DNA from: Colwellia maritima | GTDB lineage: Bacteria > Pseudomonadota > Gammaproteobacteria > Enterobacterales > Alteromonadaceae | DNA: 64,000 nt | Assembly (NCBI RefSeq): GCF_022669015.1 | Contig: NZ_JAKKSL010000003.1 | Span: 479,890-543,889, forward strand | Direction: 5' to 3' | Part shown: positions 42,541-52,387 of the stretch, piece after piece | Numbering within the stretch: the first letter of the stretch is position 1 | How the letters are laid out: each line of letters begins with the position of its first letter | The notes under the pieces: model-generated | Database searches by the model: none | What the model was told of the DNA's origin: nothing | What the model saw: the letters and a program-made list of their open reading frames with translations, nothing else | Position numbers and translations under genes: made by a program

Positions 42541-42608
42541 TTTACAACTGATAATGGGGGCACAAAGCCCCCTGTATTTTTTTGTAACTTTCACAAGCTA
42601 GTTGTAAA
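42541..42608. repeat. Nested inverted repeats between petC and sspA
   Basis: Outer arms TTTACAACT (42541-42549) and its complement (42600-42608) enclose a GC-rich hairpin GGGGGC (42556-42561) with GCCCCC (42567-42572). A 22-base palindrome lies nearer sspA at 42511-42532. A T-run follows the GC hairpin only on the plus strand, so termination of petABC on the minus strand is possible but weak. Confidence 0.45.
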
Positions 42609-42613
42609 GGTCA

Positions 42614-43360
42614 CTAATGTACGTCTTTCCAATATTCTTTCTTGAGGAAATAAGCAATAATAAAGAAAATAAACAAGAATATTAATACGTTCACGCCCAT
42701 GGCTTCACGTTCAAGTTTACTTGGTTCACCAACATATTCTAAAAAGTTAGTTAAATCACGAACCACAATATCATATTCTTCAGCAGTTAAACTACCACCC
42801 ATCGGCGGGCTAACGTGAGACACTTCGTGTTCAACGCCATGTTCATCAAGTTCTTTACTTACTACTAAGGTGCTAACACCTTGCAAGTCTTGCAAAACAT
42901 GTGGCATACCAACATCTTTAAATACCTTATTGTTTACACCAAAAGGACGTTTATCATCCATATAGAATGAACGTAAATAGGTATAAATCCAATCAGGGCT
43001 ACGTAAACGTGCTTCAAGTGTTAAATCGGGTGGCGCAGTACCAAACCAACTAGCCGCTTCTTTTTTCGGCATAGTGTTAGTAATGTGATCACCAGGTTTT
43101 TCGCCAGTATACATATAATTTGCAACACCATCAGCCGGTTCAATACCTAGATCTGTGAAGGTACGGTTATAGCGTTGATATTGTAATTGATGACAGCCTA
43201 AACAATAGTTGATATAGGTTTTAAAACCATTCTTTAATGACTCTTTGTCTGCTAAATCGTTATTAGCCTTATCTAAATGAATGCCACCTGAAGCAGCAAG
43301 CGCAGATACTGACACTATAGCGGCTAAGCCAAAGGCTAACGCCTTAATTAAATTTTTCAT
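42614..43360 (-). CDS. petC: PetC, cytochrome c1 of the bc1 complex
   Basis: Periplasmic c-type cytochrome passing electrons from the Rieske protein to soluble cytochrome c. 248 residues: signal peptide (1-22, ALAAS), heme site Cys53-x-x-Cys56-His57 (YCLGCHQL), axial methionine in VGMPHVL, and a C-terminal anchor (VNVLIFLFIFFIIAYFLKKEYW). The start overlaps the petB stop by one base. Confidence 0.95.
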   Translation of the reverse strand: MKNLIKALAFGLAAIVSVSALAASGGIHLDKANNDLADKESLKNGFKTYINYCLGCHQLQYQRYNRTFTDLGIEPADGVANYMYTGEKPGDHITNTMPKKEAASWFGTAPPDLTLEARLRSPDWIYTYLRSFYMDDKRPFGVNNKVFKDVGMPHVLQDLQGVSTLVVSKELDEHGVEHEVSHVSPPMGGSLTAEEYDIVVRDLTNFLEYVGEPSKLEREAMGVNVLIFLFIFFIIAYFLKKEYWKDVH

Positions 43361-44625
43361 TAGTGTGAAACCCTCTCTGGTACTGGCTTACATTTTTCAT
43401 TCTTAGAGTAGAACCAAAGTGCAACGAAGAATCCGAAATAACCAAAAGTAGCAATGGTGCCAATTAAATTAGCGGTAGGCGTAGCAGGTAAAGTACCTAA
43501 AACACCTAAAACAATAAAACATACAGAAAATTGAATTAAGTTAAGTAAGTGTAACTTAGAACGGAATTTAACTGATTTTACCACGCCACGATCAAACCAC
43601 GGCACAAGGAAAAGCACAATAATTGCTGAGAACATACCAATAGCGCCTAACAACTTGTCAGGAATAACACGTAAAATGGTATAGAAAGGACCAAAATACC
43701 AAACTGGGGCAATATGCACAGGGGTTTTCAAACCATTGGGCGGCTCAAAGTTTGGCGCTTCCATAAAGTAACCACCACCCTCAGGGGCAAAAAACATTAC
43801 CCAACAGAAAATAATTAAAAAGCCTGCTACACCCATAATATCTTTTACTGAGTAATAAGGATGGAACGGTATCGCATCAACAATATCGTATTTATCTGTA
43901 TATTGTTTGTGAAACTTAAATTTGCTTTGATCTTCAGGTTTAACACTGCCTTTCGGTTTCTTAACATCAGTACCTTCAGGGTTATTTGAACCAACCTCAT
44001 GTAAAGCAAGAATGTGTAAGAACACTAAAATAACTAATACCAATGGCATAGCAATAACATGCAAAGCAAAGAAACGGTTTAACGTAGCACCAGAAATAAC
44101 ATAATCACCACGGATCCATAGCGTTAAATCATCACCAATAACAGGAATGGCACCAAACAAGGATATAATTACTTGTGCCCCCCAATACGACATATTACCC
44201 CAAGGTAATAAATAGCCCATAAATGCTTCAGCCATTAACACCAAGAAGATCAACATACCGAAGATCCATAATAATTCACGCGGTTTTTGATACGAACCGT
44301 ACATTAATCCGCGCATCATATGAAGGTAAACCACGATAAAGAAAGCAGACGCGCCCGTTGAATGCATATAGCGTAACAACCAACCGTAATCCACATCACG
44401 CATGATATATTCAACACTAGCGAAGGCACCATCACCCGAAGGTTCGTAACTCATGGTTAGCCACACGCCAGTTAAAATTTGGTTTACAAGTACTAACATG
44501 GCTAACGAGCCAAAGAAATACCAAAAATTGAAGTTTTTGGGGGTCGGATATTGCGCCAGATGCTTATTCCAAGCATCTGTTAAAGGTAATCGTTTATCCA
44601 TCCAGGCCATAAAGTTTGCTAACAT
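43360..44625 (-). CDS. petB: PetB, cytochrome b of the bc1 complex
   Basis: Core quinol-oxidising membrane subunit with two b hemes. 421 residues, about eight to nine membrane helices. Heme-ligand histidines lie in LLRYMHSTGASAFF, VYLHMMRGL, FFALHVIAMPLV and FLHILALHEVG. The Qo-site motif PEW appears as the variant PVWYFGPFYTILR. Starts at ATG 44625, overlapping the corrected petA stop (TAATG), with GGAGA upstream. Confidence 0.95.
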   Translation of the reverse strand: MLANFMAWMDKRLPLTDAWNKHLAQYPTPKNFNFWYFFGSLAMLVLVNQILTGVWLTMSYEPSGDGAFASVEYIMRDVDYGWLLRYMHSTGASAFFIVVYLHMMRGLMYGSYQKPRELLWIFGMLIFLVLMAEAFMGYLLPWGNMSYWGAQVIISLFGAIPVIGDDLTLWIRGDYVISGATLNRFFALHVIAMPLVLVILVFLHILALHEVGSNNPEGTDVKKPKGSVKPEDQSKFKFHKQYTDKYDIVDAIPFHPYYSVKDIMGVAGFLIIFCWVMFFAPEGGGYFMEAPNFEPPNGLKTPVHIAPVWYFGPFYTILRVIPDKLLGAIGMFSAIIVLFLVPWFDRGVVKSVKFRSKLHLLNLIQFSVCFIVLGVLGTLPATPTANLIGTIATFGYFGFFVALWFYSKNEKCKPVPERVSH

Positions 44626-45229
44626 TATGCTTCTCCTTTACTGTCATCAGGACCAACACCAATCAATAAAGTGTCTTCACTCGTAAACGAATGCTCAGGA
44701 ACCATCAAGTTTAATGGTGCAGGAACGCCTTGAAATACACGCCCTTGACCATATCAAATTTACTACCGTGACATGGACAGAAAAATCCTTGACTTACACC
44801 CTCTACAAACTCATTAAAATCACCGTTATGATGAGTAGGTGCGCAACCTAAATGTGTACACACACCTAGAGCAACCAAGAATTCAGGCTTAATTGAACGA
44901 TATGCATTAGTTGCATAAGTCGGTTGTTGTGCTTTTTCAGAATTAGGATCGCGTAATTGGTCATCATGCTTGGCTAAATCATTAACGGTTTCTTCTGTTC
45001 GCCTAACGACATAAACAGGCTTACCACGCCACTCAGCTCGAATTAATTGACCAGGCTCTATTTTACCTACATTGACTTCTACTGGAGCACCCGCAGCTTT
45101 CGCGCGAGCACTTGGGTTCCAGGAACCAATGAAAGGCACAGCCACACCGACAACACCAAGACCACCAACAACGGCAGTAGCCGCAGTTAAGAAGCGTCGA
45201 CGGCCGTTATTTACAGGCACATTGCTCAT
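44625..45229 (-). CDS. petA: PetA, Rieske iron-sulfur subunit of bc1 (frameshifted)
   Basis: Carries the 2Fe-2S cluster. Twin-arginine-like N-terminus (NGRRRFLTAATAVVGGLG) and anchor helix, then cluster ligands CTHLGC and CPCHGS. As read, the frame ends at 44711 with KGVYFKAFLHH. One G missing in the run near 44741-44743 restores KGRVFQGVPAPLNLMVPEH and continues to TAA 44625. Corrected length about 201. Both cluster motifs lie before the break, and bc1 assembly would need the restored end. Confidence 0.94.
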
Positions 45230-45693
45230 TCACACTCTCCAATTCACGTTGATTACCAAACAATTATTATTGACCTTACTGTTCATGGTTTGCGTTATTA
45301 AAATGAACAAAGCCTTGTTTTTGTTTGATCAAACTTATACCAAGCGGTATATCGACAAAAAATTTGTACGATCATAAAGAAATAGGCCATTTTTTACAAG
45401 GTAAAAAGTGAGCTAAGTGCCGTAAAAATCGAAATAAACTGAAATAGCAATTGAAAATCACACTGCAATACGTTAATCGAAATAATGGTTATTTTTTTAT
45501 TGAATGGTTTGTAAAATGATTAATAGGCTTGTGATAATTGTAACAAATTGATTCTGCGAAAGAATTTTAAAAACTCAAAGAAACAAAGCCTATTTATCCA
45601 TGAAAAACGCGTCTCATCACATCATCAAGGTAGTAGTCGGGTATTTATTAGCGCACGTAGGCGGGAATTTAATATTGCCCCGTCCACAGCTAT
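45230..45693. other. AT-rich intergenic region upstream of petA
   Basis: The 464 bases between petA and the rpsI terminator contain no convincing gene; short openings here have no protein-like composition. Because rpsI ends in a strong terminator, the petA promoter should lie in this stretch. I could not pick a convincing -35/-10 pair. Confidence 0.5.
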
Positions 45694-45722
45694 AAAAAAA
45701 CCGACACAAGGTCGGTTTTTTT
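45694..45722 (-). terminator. Rho-independent terminator of the rplM-rpsI operon
   Basis: Twelve-base stem (45694-45705 with 45711-45722), seven A plus CCGAC against GTCGG plus T-run, loop ACAAG. It ends in T on either strand. It stands about 150 bases beyond the rpsI stop. Confidence 0.85.
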
Positions 45723-45870
45723 GAACATCGTATAATAAACGAAGAGTTGAATTCTAAATATTCTGAATTTAGACAAAGCCGTCAAATTGTGAGCCCCTGA
45801 ACTTAGATCTACTAAGTGACTGGGGCAAATAATGCAGACAATGCCGTATAAATTCTGAATATGACGAATT

Positions 45871-46264
45871 TTAACGTTTTGAGAACTGTGGTTTCTTACG
45901 TGCTTTGTGTAAGCCCACTTTCTTACGTTCAACTTTACGAGCATCACGGGTAACAAAACCGGCATGGCGTAAACCAGGACGTAAAGTTTCATCAAACTCC
46001 ATTAATGCACGAGTAATACCGTGACGAATTGCACCAGACTTGACCAGAAATACCACCACCTACTACAGAGATGTTAAAGTCAAACTTTTCTAACATTTCA
46101 ACTAACTCTAACGGTTGACGAACAACCATACGAGCCGTTTCACGTCCGAAATACTCAGAAATATCACGTTTGTTAATTGTAATTGCACCGTTACCGACTT
46201 TCATGAACACACGAGCAGTTGAGCTCTTGCGACGACCAGTACCGTAATATTGATTATCAGCCAT
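45871..46264 (-). CDS. rpsI: RpsI, 30S ribosomal protein S9 (frameshifted)
   Basis: N-terminal part [20 protein letters not shown] and C-terminal part RKKPQFSKR, the tail that contacts P-site tRNA, are both clear but lie in different frames. One extra base near 46040-46042 (CAAGTCTGG for CAGTCTGG or CAATCTGG) explains it; removing it gives [24 protein letters not shown]. Corrected length is exactly 130, as in E. coli. An essential protein, so the break must be an error in the sequence and not in the organism. Confidence 0.96.
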
Positions 46265-46267
46265 TGC

Positions 46268-46696
46268 TTAAAGCTCCAAAAGTTGTGGTTGTTGTGCAGT
46301 ATGCGCGTGCTCAGCACCGGCATACACTTTTAATTTGCGGAACATTTCACGACCTAAAGGACCTTTAGGTAACATGCCTTTAACAGCAAATTCAAGAACA
46401 CGTTCTGGTGCTTTTTCAATTAGCTTTTCAAAGCTAATTTGTTTAAGACCACCAGGGAATTCAGTATGCGAATAGTAAATTTTACCTTTCGCTTTATTAC
46501 CAGTTACACGTACTTTCTCAGCATTAATAACAACGATATAATCGCCAGTATCAACATGAGGAGTATATTCTGGTTTATGCTTACCGCGTAAACGGCTTGC
46601 AATTTCAGTAGCGATACGACCTAAAGTTTTATCTTCGGCGTCCACTAAGAACCATTCGCGTTGTACGCTTGCCGGTTTAGCTACAAAAGTTTTCAT
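46268..46696 (-). CDS. rplM: RplM, 50S ribosomal protein L13
   Basis: 142 residues from ATG 46696 ([15 protein letters not shown]), identical in length to E. coli. Conserved [36 protein letters not shown] and [18 protein letters not shown]. Three bases separate it from rpsI, the standard rplM-rpsI operon. Its leader is about 200 bases, longer than needed for a ribosome binding site. Confidence 0.97.
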   Translation of the reverse strand: MKTFVAKPASVQREWFLVDAEDKTLGRIATEIASRLRGKHKPEYTPHVDTGDYIVVINAEKVRVTGNKAKGKIYYSHTEFPGGLKQISFEKLIEKAPERVLEFAVKGMLPKGPLGREMFRKLKVYAGAEHAHTAQQPQLLEL

Positions 46697-46904
46697 TAAA
46701 AAACCCAATTTAAAAAATGTTACTTAAATGACAAATCAAACATAGGCTTGTTTTGTCGGTTAATAATAGACTACGCAATTACCCCTTCGAGTATCGAGCC
46801 TAACGTCTTAAAGCCCTATCTAATGAAGTAAACTAAGCCTCGCAGCTGCGCTAATTCAAAGAAACAGACCATTAAAAAGACAGTTTGTAACGTAGGGAGC
46901 GCGG

Positions 46905-46910
46905 ATTATA
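46905..46910 (-). promoter_or_regulatory. Likely -10 box of the rplM-rpsI promoter
   Basis: Consensus TATAAT on the minus strand, followed by a GC-rich stretch (CCGCGCTCCC) where transcription should begin. A GC-rich discriminator is typical of stringently controlled ribosomal promoters. No good -35 box is seen at 16-18 bases. Predicted leader to rplM is about 200 bases. Confidence 0.6.
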
Positions 46911-47558
46911 CAGAATTGTAAAAAGAAGATCACGCGGATTTTGATTATTTTTTATATCTTTTTTGGGATTAAACGATTAAATATTGGCTTTGTTCTATAT
47001 TGGCTATTAAATAAACTATTAAGTTTGTTATCAACTCAGAGCTACATTCACTAGCTTAAAACAAGCAAAATTAGTTAAACATAGTCATTAAAAAGCCATT
47101 AAAAAGCCATTAAAAAATTTCTAAACTCTATTTAAAACAAGAATACGAATGTAGCTTTATTCAATTATACTAATTAAGTATATCTTATCAAAATTTATCA
47201 AAAAACGAGCAATTACTTCTTTTTAAAGGCGAAATTTGTCATTTTTTCAACATTATTCTTTACAATGTAGTTAAGTTAGTTATATTTAGGGCAACTTTTA
47301 ATTGTTCTATTTTGTCTGACACCTACCAAAAAGCATTCTTTGCTACAACAGGTATAAGGCAGAGAAATACGATCTAAAGGTTAACTTAGTGTTAATTTTT
47401 AATCTAAATGTTAACTAAAATACCCCCTTAGGTAAAAAATTAATCAACACTGGATTAAATAGCAAAAAAAACAAAAAAAGGCGCTACATCATTTTACATT
47501 TATAAAAATATGTCGCATATTAACTTCAGCCCCCGTAGAAATTAATGGAATTATTACT
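46911..47558. other. Long AT-rich intergenic region between rplM and pilA
   Basis: About 650 bases, divergent, with no convincing gene. It holds a short tandem repeat, CATTAAAAAGC, nearly three copies at 47086-47118, and the direct repeats described separately. The pilA promoter must lie here. I looked for a sigma-54 GG-N10-GC element and found no convincing one. Confidence 0.6.
47372..47416 (+). repeat. Pair of 15-bp direct repeats upstream of pilA
   Basis: ATCTAAAGGTTAACT (47372-47386) and ATCTAAATGTTAACT (47402-47416) match at 14 of 15 positions and are 30 bases apart, about three helical turns, on one face of the DNA. They lie about 145-185 bases before the pilA start, a plausible activator-binding arrangement. 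Confidence 0.45.
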
Positions 47559-48002
47559 ATGAAAAATTTAAACACAATGAACAAAATGACTAACAAAGCA
47601 CAACAAGGTTTTACCCTAATTGAATTGATGATCGTTGTTGCGATTATCGGTATTCTAGCGGCGGTTGCCTTGCCTGCATATTCTGATTATCAAGCAACGT
47701 CGAAAATGACGGCCGGTTTGGCTGAAATCACTGGTGGTAAAACACAGTTCGAAATTTTAGCAAACAACGGCGAAACACCATCAAACGCTTTAATGACATC
47801 TTTAGAAACAGGCAATGATACACAAAACTGTGATATTGAAGTTACGGGTACTACTATTGTTTGTACTATTGTAAATGCTCCAACACAAGTTAATGGCGCA
47901 ACTCTTACATGGACTCGTGATCTGAATACAGGTGTATGGTCTTGTAAGTCAGCTAATATAACAGGTGATAATTCTTTAGCCCCTAAAGCCTGTCCAGTAT
48001 AA
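47559..48002 (+). CDS. pilA: PilA, type IV major pilin
   Basis: Structural pilin. A 17-residue positively charged leader ends in Gly, then [18 protein letters not shown], the type IVa prepilin cleavage and polymerisation helix with Glu5. PilD would cut between Gly17 and Phe18. The mature globular part ends with a C-terminal cysteine pair (about residues 129 and 145) that should form the D-loop. 147 residues. ATG 47559 has GGA nine bases upstream; ATG 47577 is an alternative with a shorter leader. Has its own terminator. Confidence 0.93.
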   Translation: MKNLNTMNKMTNKAQQGFTLIELMIVVAIIGILAAVALPAYSDYQATSKMTAGLAEITGGKTQFEILANNGETPSNALMTSLETGNDTQNCDIEVTGTTIVCTIVNAPTQVNGATLTWTRDLNTGVWSCKSANITGDNSLAPKACPV

Positions 48003-48026
48003 TTATCAAATTGATAGTTTATATTT

Positions 48027-48058
48027 GATAAAAAAGCTCCTTCGGGAGCTTTTTTATC
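48027..48058 (+). terminator. Strong terminator after pilA
   Basis: Perfect 14-bp stem (48027-48040 with 48045-48058) with a TTCG tetraloop and a T-run. It should isolate the abundant pilin message from pilB. Confidence 0.9.
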
Positions 48059-48188
48059 GCCTATAGTAATACTTACCCTAGGTTATTTGCCATCCACTCG
48101 ATAAACCTTTTGTTTTTATATTAAATTAAGTTACACTAAAATTTGACGTATTCATTGAATTTATTCAAAAGGTTATCTGTAAAGAGTT

Positions 48189-49889
48189 ATGAAAGGCAAC
48201 CATCAGCAATCTAGTGTGTTAACTGCTTTATCTAATGAGCATCTCGTCCCGTTTGAAAACGTCGATGAACTATTTAATGACTTTAGTGGCAAAAACAAAC
48301 CCTTTATTCGTTATTTAGTGGATGATAAGAAACTCGATGGCAAAAAAATTGCCGCGATATTATCCCACCGGTTTGGCTACCCCTATATACAGTTAGAAAA
48401 TTTTGACACCACCCTAGTACCTGAAGGGGTACGCAATGAAAAACTCATTCATAAACATAATGCCTTGCCATTATTTTTACGTGGCAAAGTCTTGTTTGTT
48501 GCCATGTCTGACCCGACAAATCTTGATGCCTTAGAAGAAATACAATTCAATACTGGCTACAGTACAGAGCTGATATTAACAGATGAACCAGGCCTACAAG
48601 CTTGTATTGAAAAAGTACTGGAAGATGAAAGTGATGCCCTCAATATAACCGACATCGATTCTGATGAGTTGTCAGGCCTAGAAGTACAAGAAGATAACAA
48701 TGATGAGCCCGTTAGTACCGGTGAAGACGATGCCCCTATTGTTGTTTTTATCAATAAAATATTATTAGATGCCATCAAAAAAGGCGCCTCAGATCTACAC
48801 TTTGAGCCTTACGAAAAATCGTTTCGTATTCGCTTTCGTATTGACGGCATATTAACCGAAATCGCTCGCCCTCCGGTCTCTTTATCATCTCGAATGTCAG
48901 CCCGTCTTAAGGTGATGTCAAAACTCGATATTGCTGAGCGACGTGTACCACAAGATGGCCGGATAAAGCCGGCACTTTCAAAGAAAAAGTCTATCGACTT
49001 TCGTGTCAGTACCCTGCCGACTATGTGGGGCGAAAAAATAGTAATGCGTATTCTCGACTCATCTAGCGCCATGTTAGGTATTGACATGTTAGGCTATGAA
49101 GCCGAACAAAAACAAATATACATGGAAGCATTGGATCAACCCCAAGGCATGATTTTAGTCACCGGCCCCACCGGCTCTGGTAAAACCGTATCCTTGTATA
49201 CCGGCTTAAATATTCTTAACACCGAAGAACGAAATATATCCACCGCCGAAGATCCGGTTGAAATTAATTTAGAAGGCATTAATCAGGTTCAAATTAATAA
49301 TCGTGCGGGTTTAACTTTTCCGAGTGCGCTACGTTCATTTTTACGTCAAGATCCTGACATTGTCATGGTGGGGGAAATACGTGATTTAGAAACCGCAGAA
49401 ATCGCCATAAAAGCAGCACAAACTGGTCATCTGGTTTTATCTACTCTGCATACTAACTCTGCAGCAGAAACACTGACTCGGTTATTGAATATGGGTGTTC
49501 CTTCATACAACGTTGCCAGTTCAGTAACCATCATTATTGCTCAACGTTTAGCCCGGCGTTTATGTCCACATTGTAAAACACCTGAAGAGCTATCAGAACT
49601 ACTGTTAGCCGAACAAGGTTTTCCTGCTGACAAACTCAGTGAGATAAAGTTATTTAAACCCGTAGGGTGCGGACAATGTACTGGTGGCTATAAAGGCCGA
49701 GTTGGTATTTACGAAGTGATTAAAATTAGCCCTGAAATTGCCTCCATTATTATGGAAGGGGGCAACTCATTAGATATCGCTAAGCAATGTCAAAAAGAAG
49801 GTTATAATAATTTACGGCAGTCTGGTCTTAAAAAAGCGATGAGTGGCATGACTAGCCTTGCTGAAATAAACCGGGTTACCAGTGCATAG
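48189..49889 (+). CDS. pilB: PilB, type IV pilus extension ATPase
   Basis: Hexameric cytoplasmic motor for pilus extension. 566 residues: N-terminal GspE/PilB N domain, then Walker [13 protein letters not shown], Asp-box and Walker [19 protein letters not shown], His-box [11 protein letters not shown], and the tetracysteine zinc motif CPHC with CGQC. Ends [12 protein letters not shown]. Starts at ATG 48189 about 130 bases after the pilA terminator. Confidence 0.95.
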   Translation: MKGNHQQSSVLTALSNEHLVPFENVDELFNDFSGKNKPFIRYLVDDKKLDGKKIAAILSHRFGYPYIQLENFDTTLVPEGVRNEKLIHKHNALPLFLRGKVLFVAMSDPTNLDALEEIQFNTGYSTELILTDEPGLQACIEKVLEDESDALNITDIDSDELSGLEVQEDNNDEPVSTGEDDAPIVVFINKILLDAIKKGASDLHFEPYEKSFRIRFRIDGILTEIARPPVSLSSRMSARLKVMSKLDIAERRVPQDGRIKPALSKKKSIDFRVSTLPTMWGEKIVMRILDSSSAMLGIDMLGYEAEQKQIYMEALDQPQGMILVTGPTGSGKTVSLYTGLNILNTEERNISTAEDPVEINLEGINQVQINNRAGLTFPSALRSFLRQDPDIVMVGEIRDLETAEIAIKAAQTGHLVLSTLHTNSAAETLTRLLNMGVPSYNVASSVTIIIAQRLARRLCPHCKTPEELSELLLAEQGFPADKLSEIKLFKPVGCGQCTGGYKGRVGIYEVIKISPEIASIIMEGGNSLDIAKQCQKEGYNNLRQSGLKKAMSGMTSLAEINRVTSA

Positions 49890-50099
49890 CCGGTTACTTT
49901 ATATTAAAAGGAATCGTGTTTACTATATAACGAAAACATAACGAAAACGCGAATAAATGTAGGTTGAAAATGTACCCTAGATAAATATAGTCAGGATGAA
50001 AGTAATTAAAATGAACGATAGTTTACGCTCTCACCTATATTATTCTCTTGAACATTGTCAGCTACATAAAGTATTAATAGGTAATTAAAAGGTAATTTT

Positions 50100-51347
50100 A
50101 TGGCAACAGCAGTCTCAAAAAAAAAGGCCCCTAAGGTTAAAGCCTTAGACGTATTTACCTGGCATGGAGTCAACCGCAAAGGGAAAAAAATTAACGGTGA
50201 ACTCTCAGCTAATAATGTAATTGAATTAAAGGCACAACTACGCAAACAAGGGATTACACCAAGTAAGGTCAAGAAAAAAGCCAAACCCCTGTTTGGGTTA
50301 AGTGGTGAAAAAGCGATAACGCCGGCAGATATCGCAGTAATCTCACGGCAAATAGCGACCATGTTAGGTGCGGGTGTGCCTTTAGTACAAACCATTGAAA
50401 TGATCGGTAATGGCCATAACAATGGCAATATGCAAAAGCTGTTAGGTACCATAGGTCATAAACTTTCCTCCGGTATTCCGTTGTCTGATTGTTTGCGCGA
50501 CCATCCTAAATATTTTGATGATCTCTATTGTGATTTAGTGGCCTCTGGCGAACAATCGGGTTCATTAGAAACCATTTATGACCGAATTGCCACCTACAAA
50601 GAAAAAGCAGAGGCGTTAAAAGCTAAAATTAAAAAAGCCATGACCTATCCAATAGCTGTTTTGGTTATTGCTGCTGTTGTTACCTCCATTTTATTGATTT
50701 TTGTGGTACCGGTTTTCCAAGAAATTTTCTTTGGTTTTGGAGCTGAGCTCCCTGCTTTTACACAATTTGTGGTGGGTATTTCTGACTTTATGGTTGCCTA
50801 TTGGTACATAGGTTTAGCCGGTATCATCGCTTTTATCTTTTTGTTTAAACGAGCGCATCAAAAAAGTCAAAAATTACGTGATCAAGTTGATAGAACTATT
50901 TTAAAACTACCTGTTGTGGGTGATGTACTTAAAAAAGCGGCGGTTGCCCGTTATGCACGTACATTATCAACCACATTCGCTGCAGGTGTTCCCTTGATAG
51001 ATGCTCTTGAATCTGCTGCCGGCGCTGCCGGCAATGCGGTATTTCGTGATGCGATACTAGAAGTCCGTAACGAAGTTACTTCAGGGATGCAAATGAACCT
51101 TGCGATGCGTAATTGTAGCATATTTCCTGATATGGTCATTCAAATGGTTGCCATTGGTGAAGAGTCTGGTGCGGTTGATGATATGCTATCAAAAGTGGCT
51201 AACGTTTATGAAGCCGAAGTGGATAATGCCGTTGATAATTTAACCGCATTATTAGAGCCTTTAATTATGTCTGTGCTCGGTGTGGTCATTGGTGGCTTAA
51301 TCATTGCGATGTACTTACCAATTTTCCAACTCGGCAAGGTCGTTTAA
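50100..51347 (+). CDS. pilC: PilC, type IV pilus inner-membrane platform protein
   Basis: Platform on which PilB acts. 415 residues with two GspF domains (each beginning with ISRQIATMLGAGVPLVQTIE and YARTLSTTFAAGVPLIDALE) and three membrane helices (about 190-215, 235-255 and near 390-410). Ends LPIFQLGKVV. 210 bases separate it from pilB, with nothing I recognise. Confidence 0.95.
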   Translation: MATAVSKKKAPKVKALDVFTWHGVNRKGKKINGELSANNVIELKAQLRKQGITPSKVKKKAKPLFGLSGEKAITPADIAVISRQIATMLGAGVPLVQTIEMIGNGHNNGNMQKLLGTIGHKLSSGIPLSDCLRDHPKYFDDLYCDLVASGEQSGSLETIYDRIATYKEKAEALKAKIKKAMTYPIAVLVIAAVVTSILLIFVVPVFQEIFFGFGAELPAFTQFVVGISDFMVAYWYIGLAGIIAFIFLFKRAHQKSQKLRDQVDRTILKLPVVGDVLKKAAVARYARTLSTTFAAGVPLIDALESAAGAAGNAVFRDAILEVRNEVTSGMQMNLAMRNCSIFPDMVIQMVAIGEESGAVDDMLSKVANVYEAEVDNAVDNLTALLEPLIMSVLGVVIGGLIIAMYLPIFQLGKVV

Positions 51348-51368
51348 TTGCTGTTGAGTGTTGAGTAG

Positions 51369-51406
51369 AAAGGGTTTCAAAGTTAATACACTTTAGACCC
51401 TTTTTT
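51369..51406 (+). terminator. Terminator-like hairpin between pilC and pilD
   Basis: Outer stem AAAGGGT (51369-51375) with ACCCTTT (51397-51403), inner AAAGT with ACTTT, followed by a T-run to 51406. It lies 22 bases after the pilC stop, so pilD may be partly uncoupled from pilC. Confidence 0.6.
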
Positions 51407-51437
51407 GTTATTTTGTAGTTTTGTGAACGAGTCGTTT

Positions 51438-52321
51438 ATGTTTGACCAAACCTTAATCTTTTTTCAACAATATCCTATTGCCTTTAATATTTTTGTTGTC
51501 ATTCTATCATTGATCATCGGCAGCTTTTTGAATGTCGTTGTTTACCGTTTACCTAAAATGATGCACAACAGCCGGTATACAGATTGCCGGGAGTTTTTAG
51601 CCGACGAATTAACCAAGATCCCCGCTAAAAAGATTGAGCCACTGACTCTCTCTATACCCCGTTCAACCTGCCCAAAATGCGGGCACCACATACGCTTTTA
51701 TGAAAACATTCCCGTGCTCAGCCGGCTTTTTTTACAAGGTAAATGTAGTGCATGTAAAAACAGTATTTCTGCACGCTACCCGATAGTAGAGGCGACTACA
51801 GCAGCATTAAGCTTAGTCGTTGCGGTAAAATGGGGCGTGTCGATAGAAACCCTATTAATACTTGTACTTACATGGGGATTAATTTGTTTAACCTTAATCG
51901 ACTTTGATCATATGCTATTACCTGATCAAATTGTGATGCCATTACTTTGGTTTGGTTTGTTAGTTAATTTACAAGGCACATTTGTGCCACTGTATGATGC
52001 CGTTATCGGTGCAGCCGTGGGTTACATGAGTTTGTTCTGTATATTTTGGCTATTTAAGCTACTCACAGGTAAAGAAGGAATGGGATTTGGCGATTTCAAA
52101 CTCTTTGCCTTATTTGGCGCTTGGATCGGCCGGCAATTACTGCCAGTACTTATTTTAATGGCATCTGTTGTTGGTGCTATCGTCGGTATATCGTTAGTGG
52201 TATTTAAAAAACATCAACGCGAACAAGCAATTCCTTTTGGTCCCTATTTGGCCGTGGCGGTTGGATAACCTTATTATGGGGTAATCAAATTTGGTCTTGG
52301 TATATGCTACAAGTTAGCTAG
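51438..52321 (+). CDS. pilD: PilD, prepilin peptidase and N-methyltransferase (frameshifted)
   Basis: Membrane aspartyl protease that cuts and methylates prepilins. About eight membrane helices; a zinc-binding CPKCGHH...CSACKN loop; catalytic Asp in LIDFDHMLLPD and in the GFGDFKLF motif. As read the frame stops at 52268 (LAVAVG). One G missing near 52258-52260 restores LAVAGWITLLWGNQIWSWY to TAG 52321. Corrected length about 294. ATG 51438 (MFDQTLIFF) chosen over an earlier start at 51405. Confidence 0.93.
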
Positions 52322-52387
52322 CCATTAATGAAAAAATTACATTTTTTAATGCATAAGGTTCGAAACATTTAAAACGCAAAGGTAAAT

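Noticed and set aside
45072..45377. 101-codon opening opposite petA
   Set aside because: Half lies antisense to the Rieske gene and the rest in AT-rich intergenic DNA; no support for translation.
45871..46264. rpsI as a pseudogene
   Set aside because: S9 is core to the ribosome; both parts are perfectly conserved, and one base restores exactly 130 residues.
47281..47558. Sigma-54 promoter for pilA
   Set aside because: PilA is often RpoN-dependent, and rpoN is in this window, but I found no convincing GG-N10-GC element before the gene.
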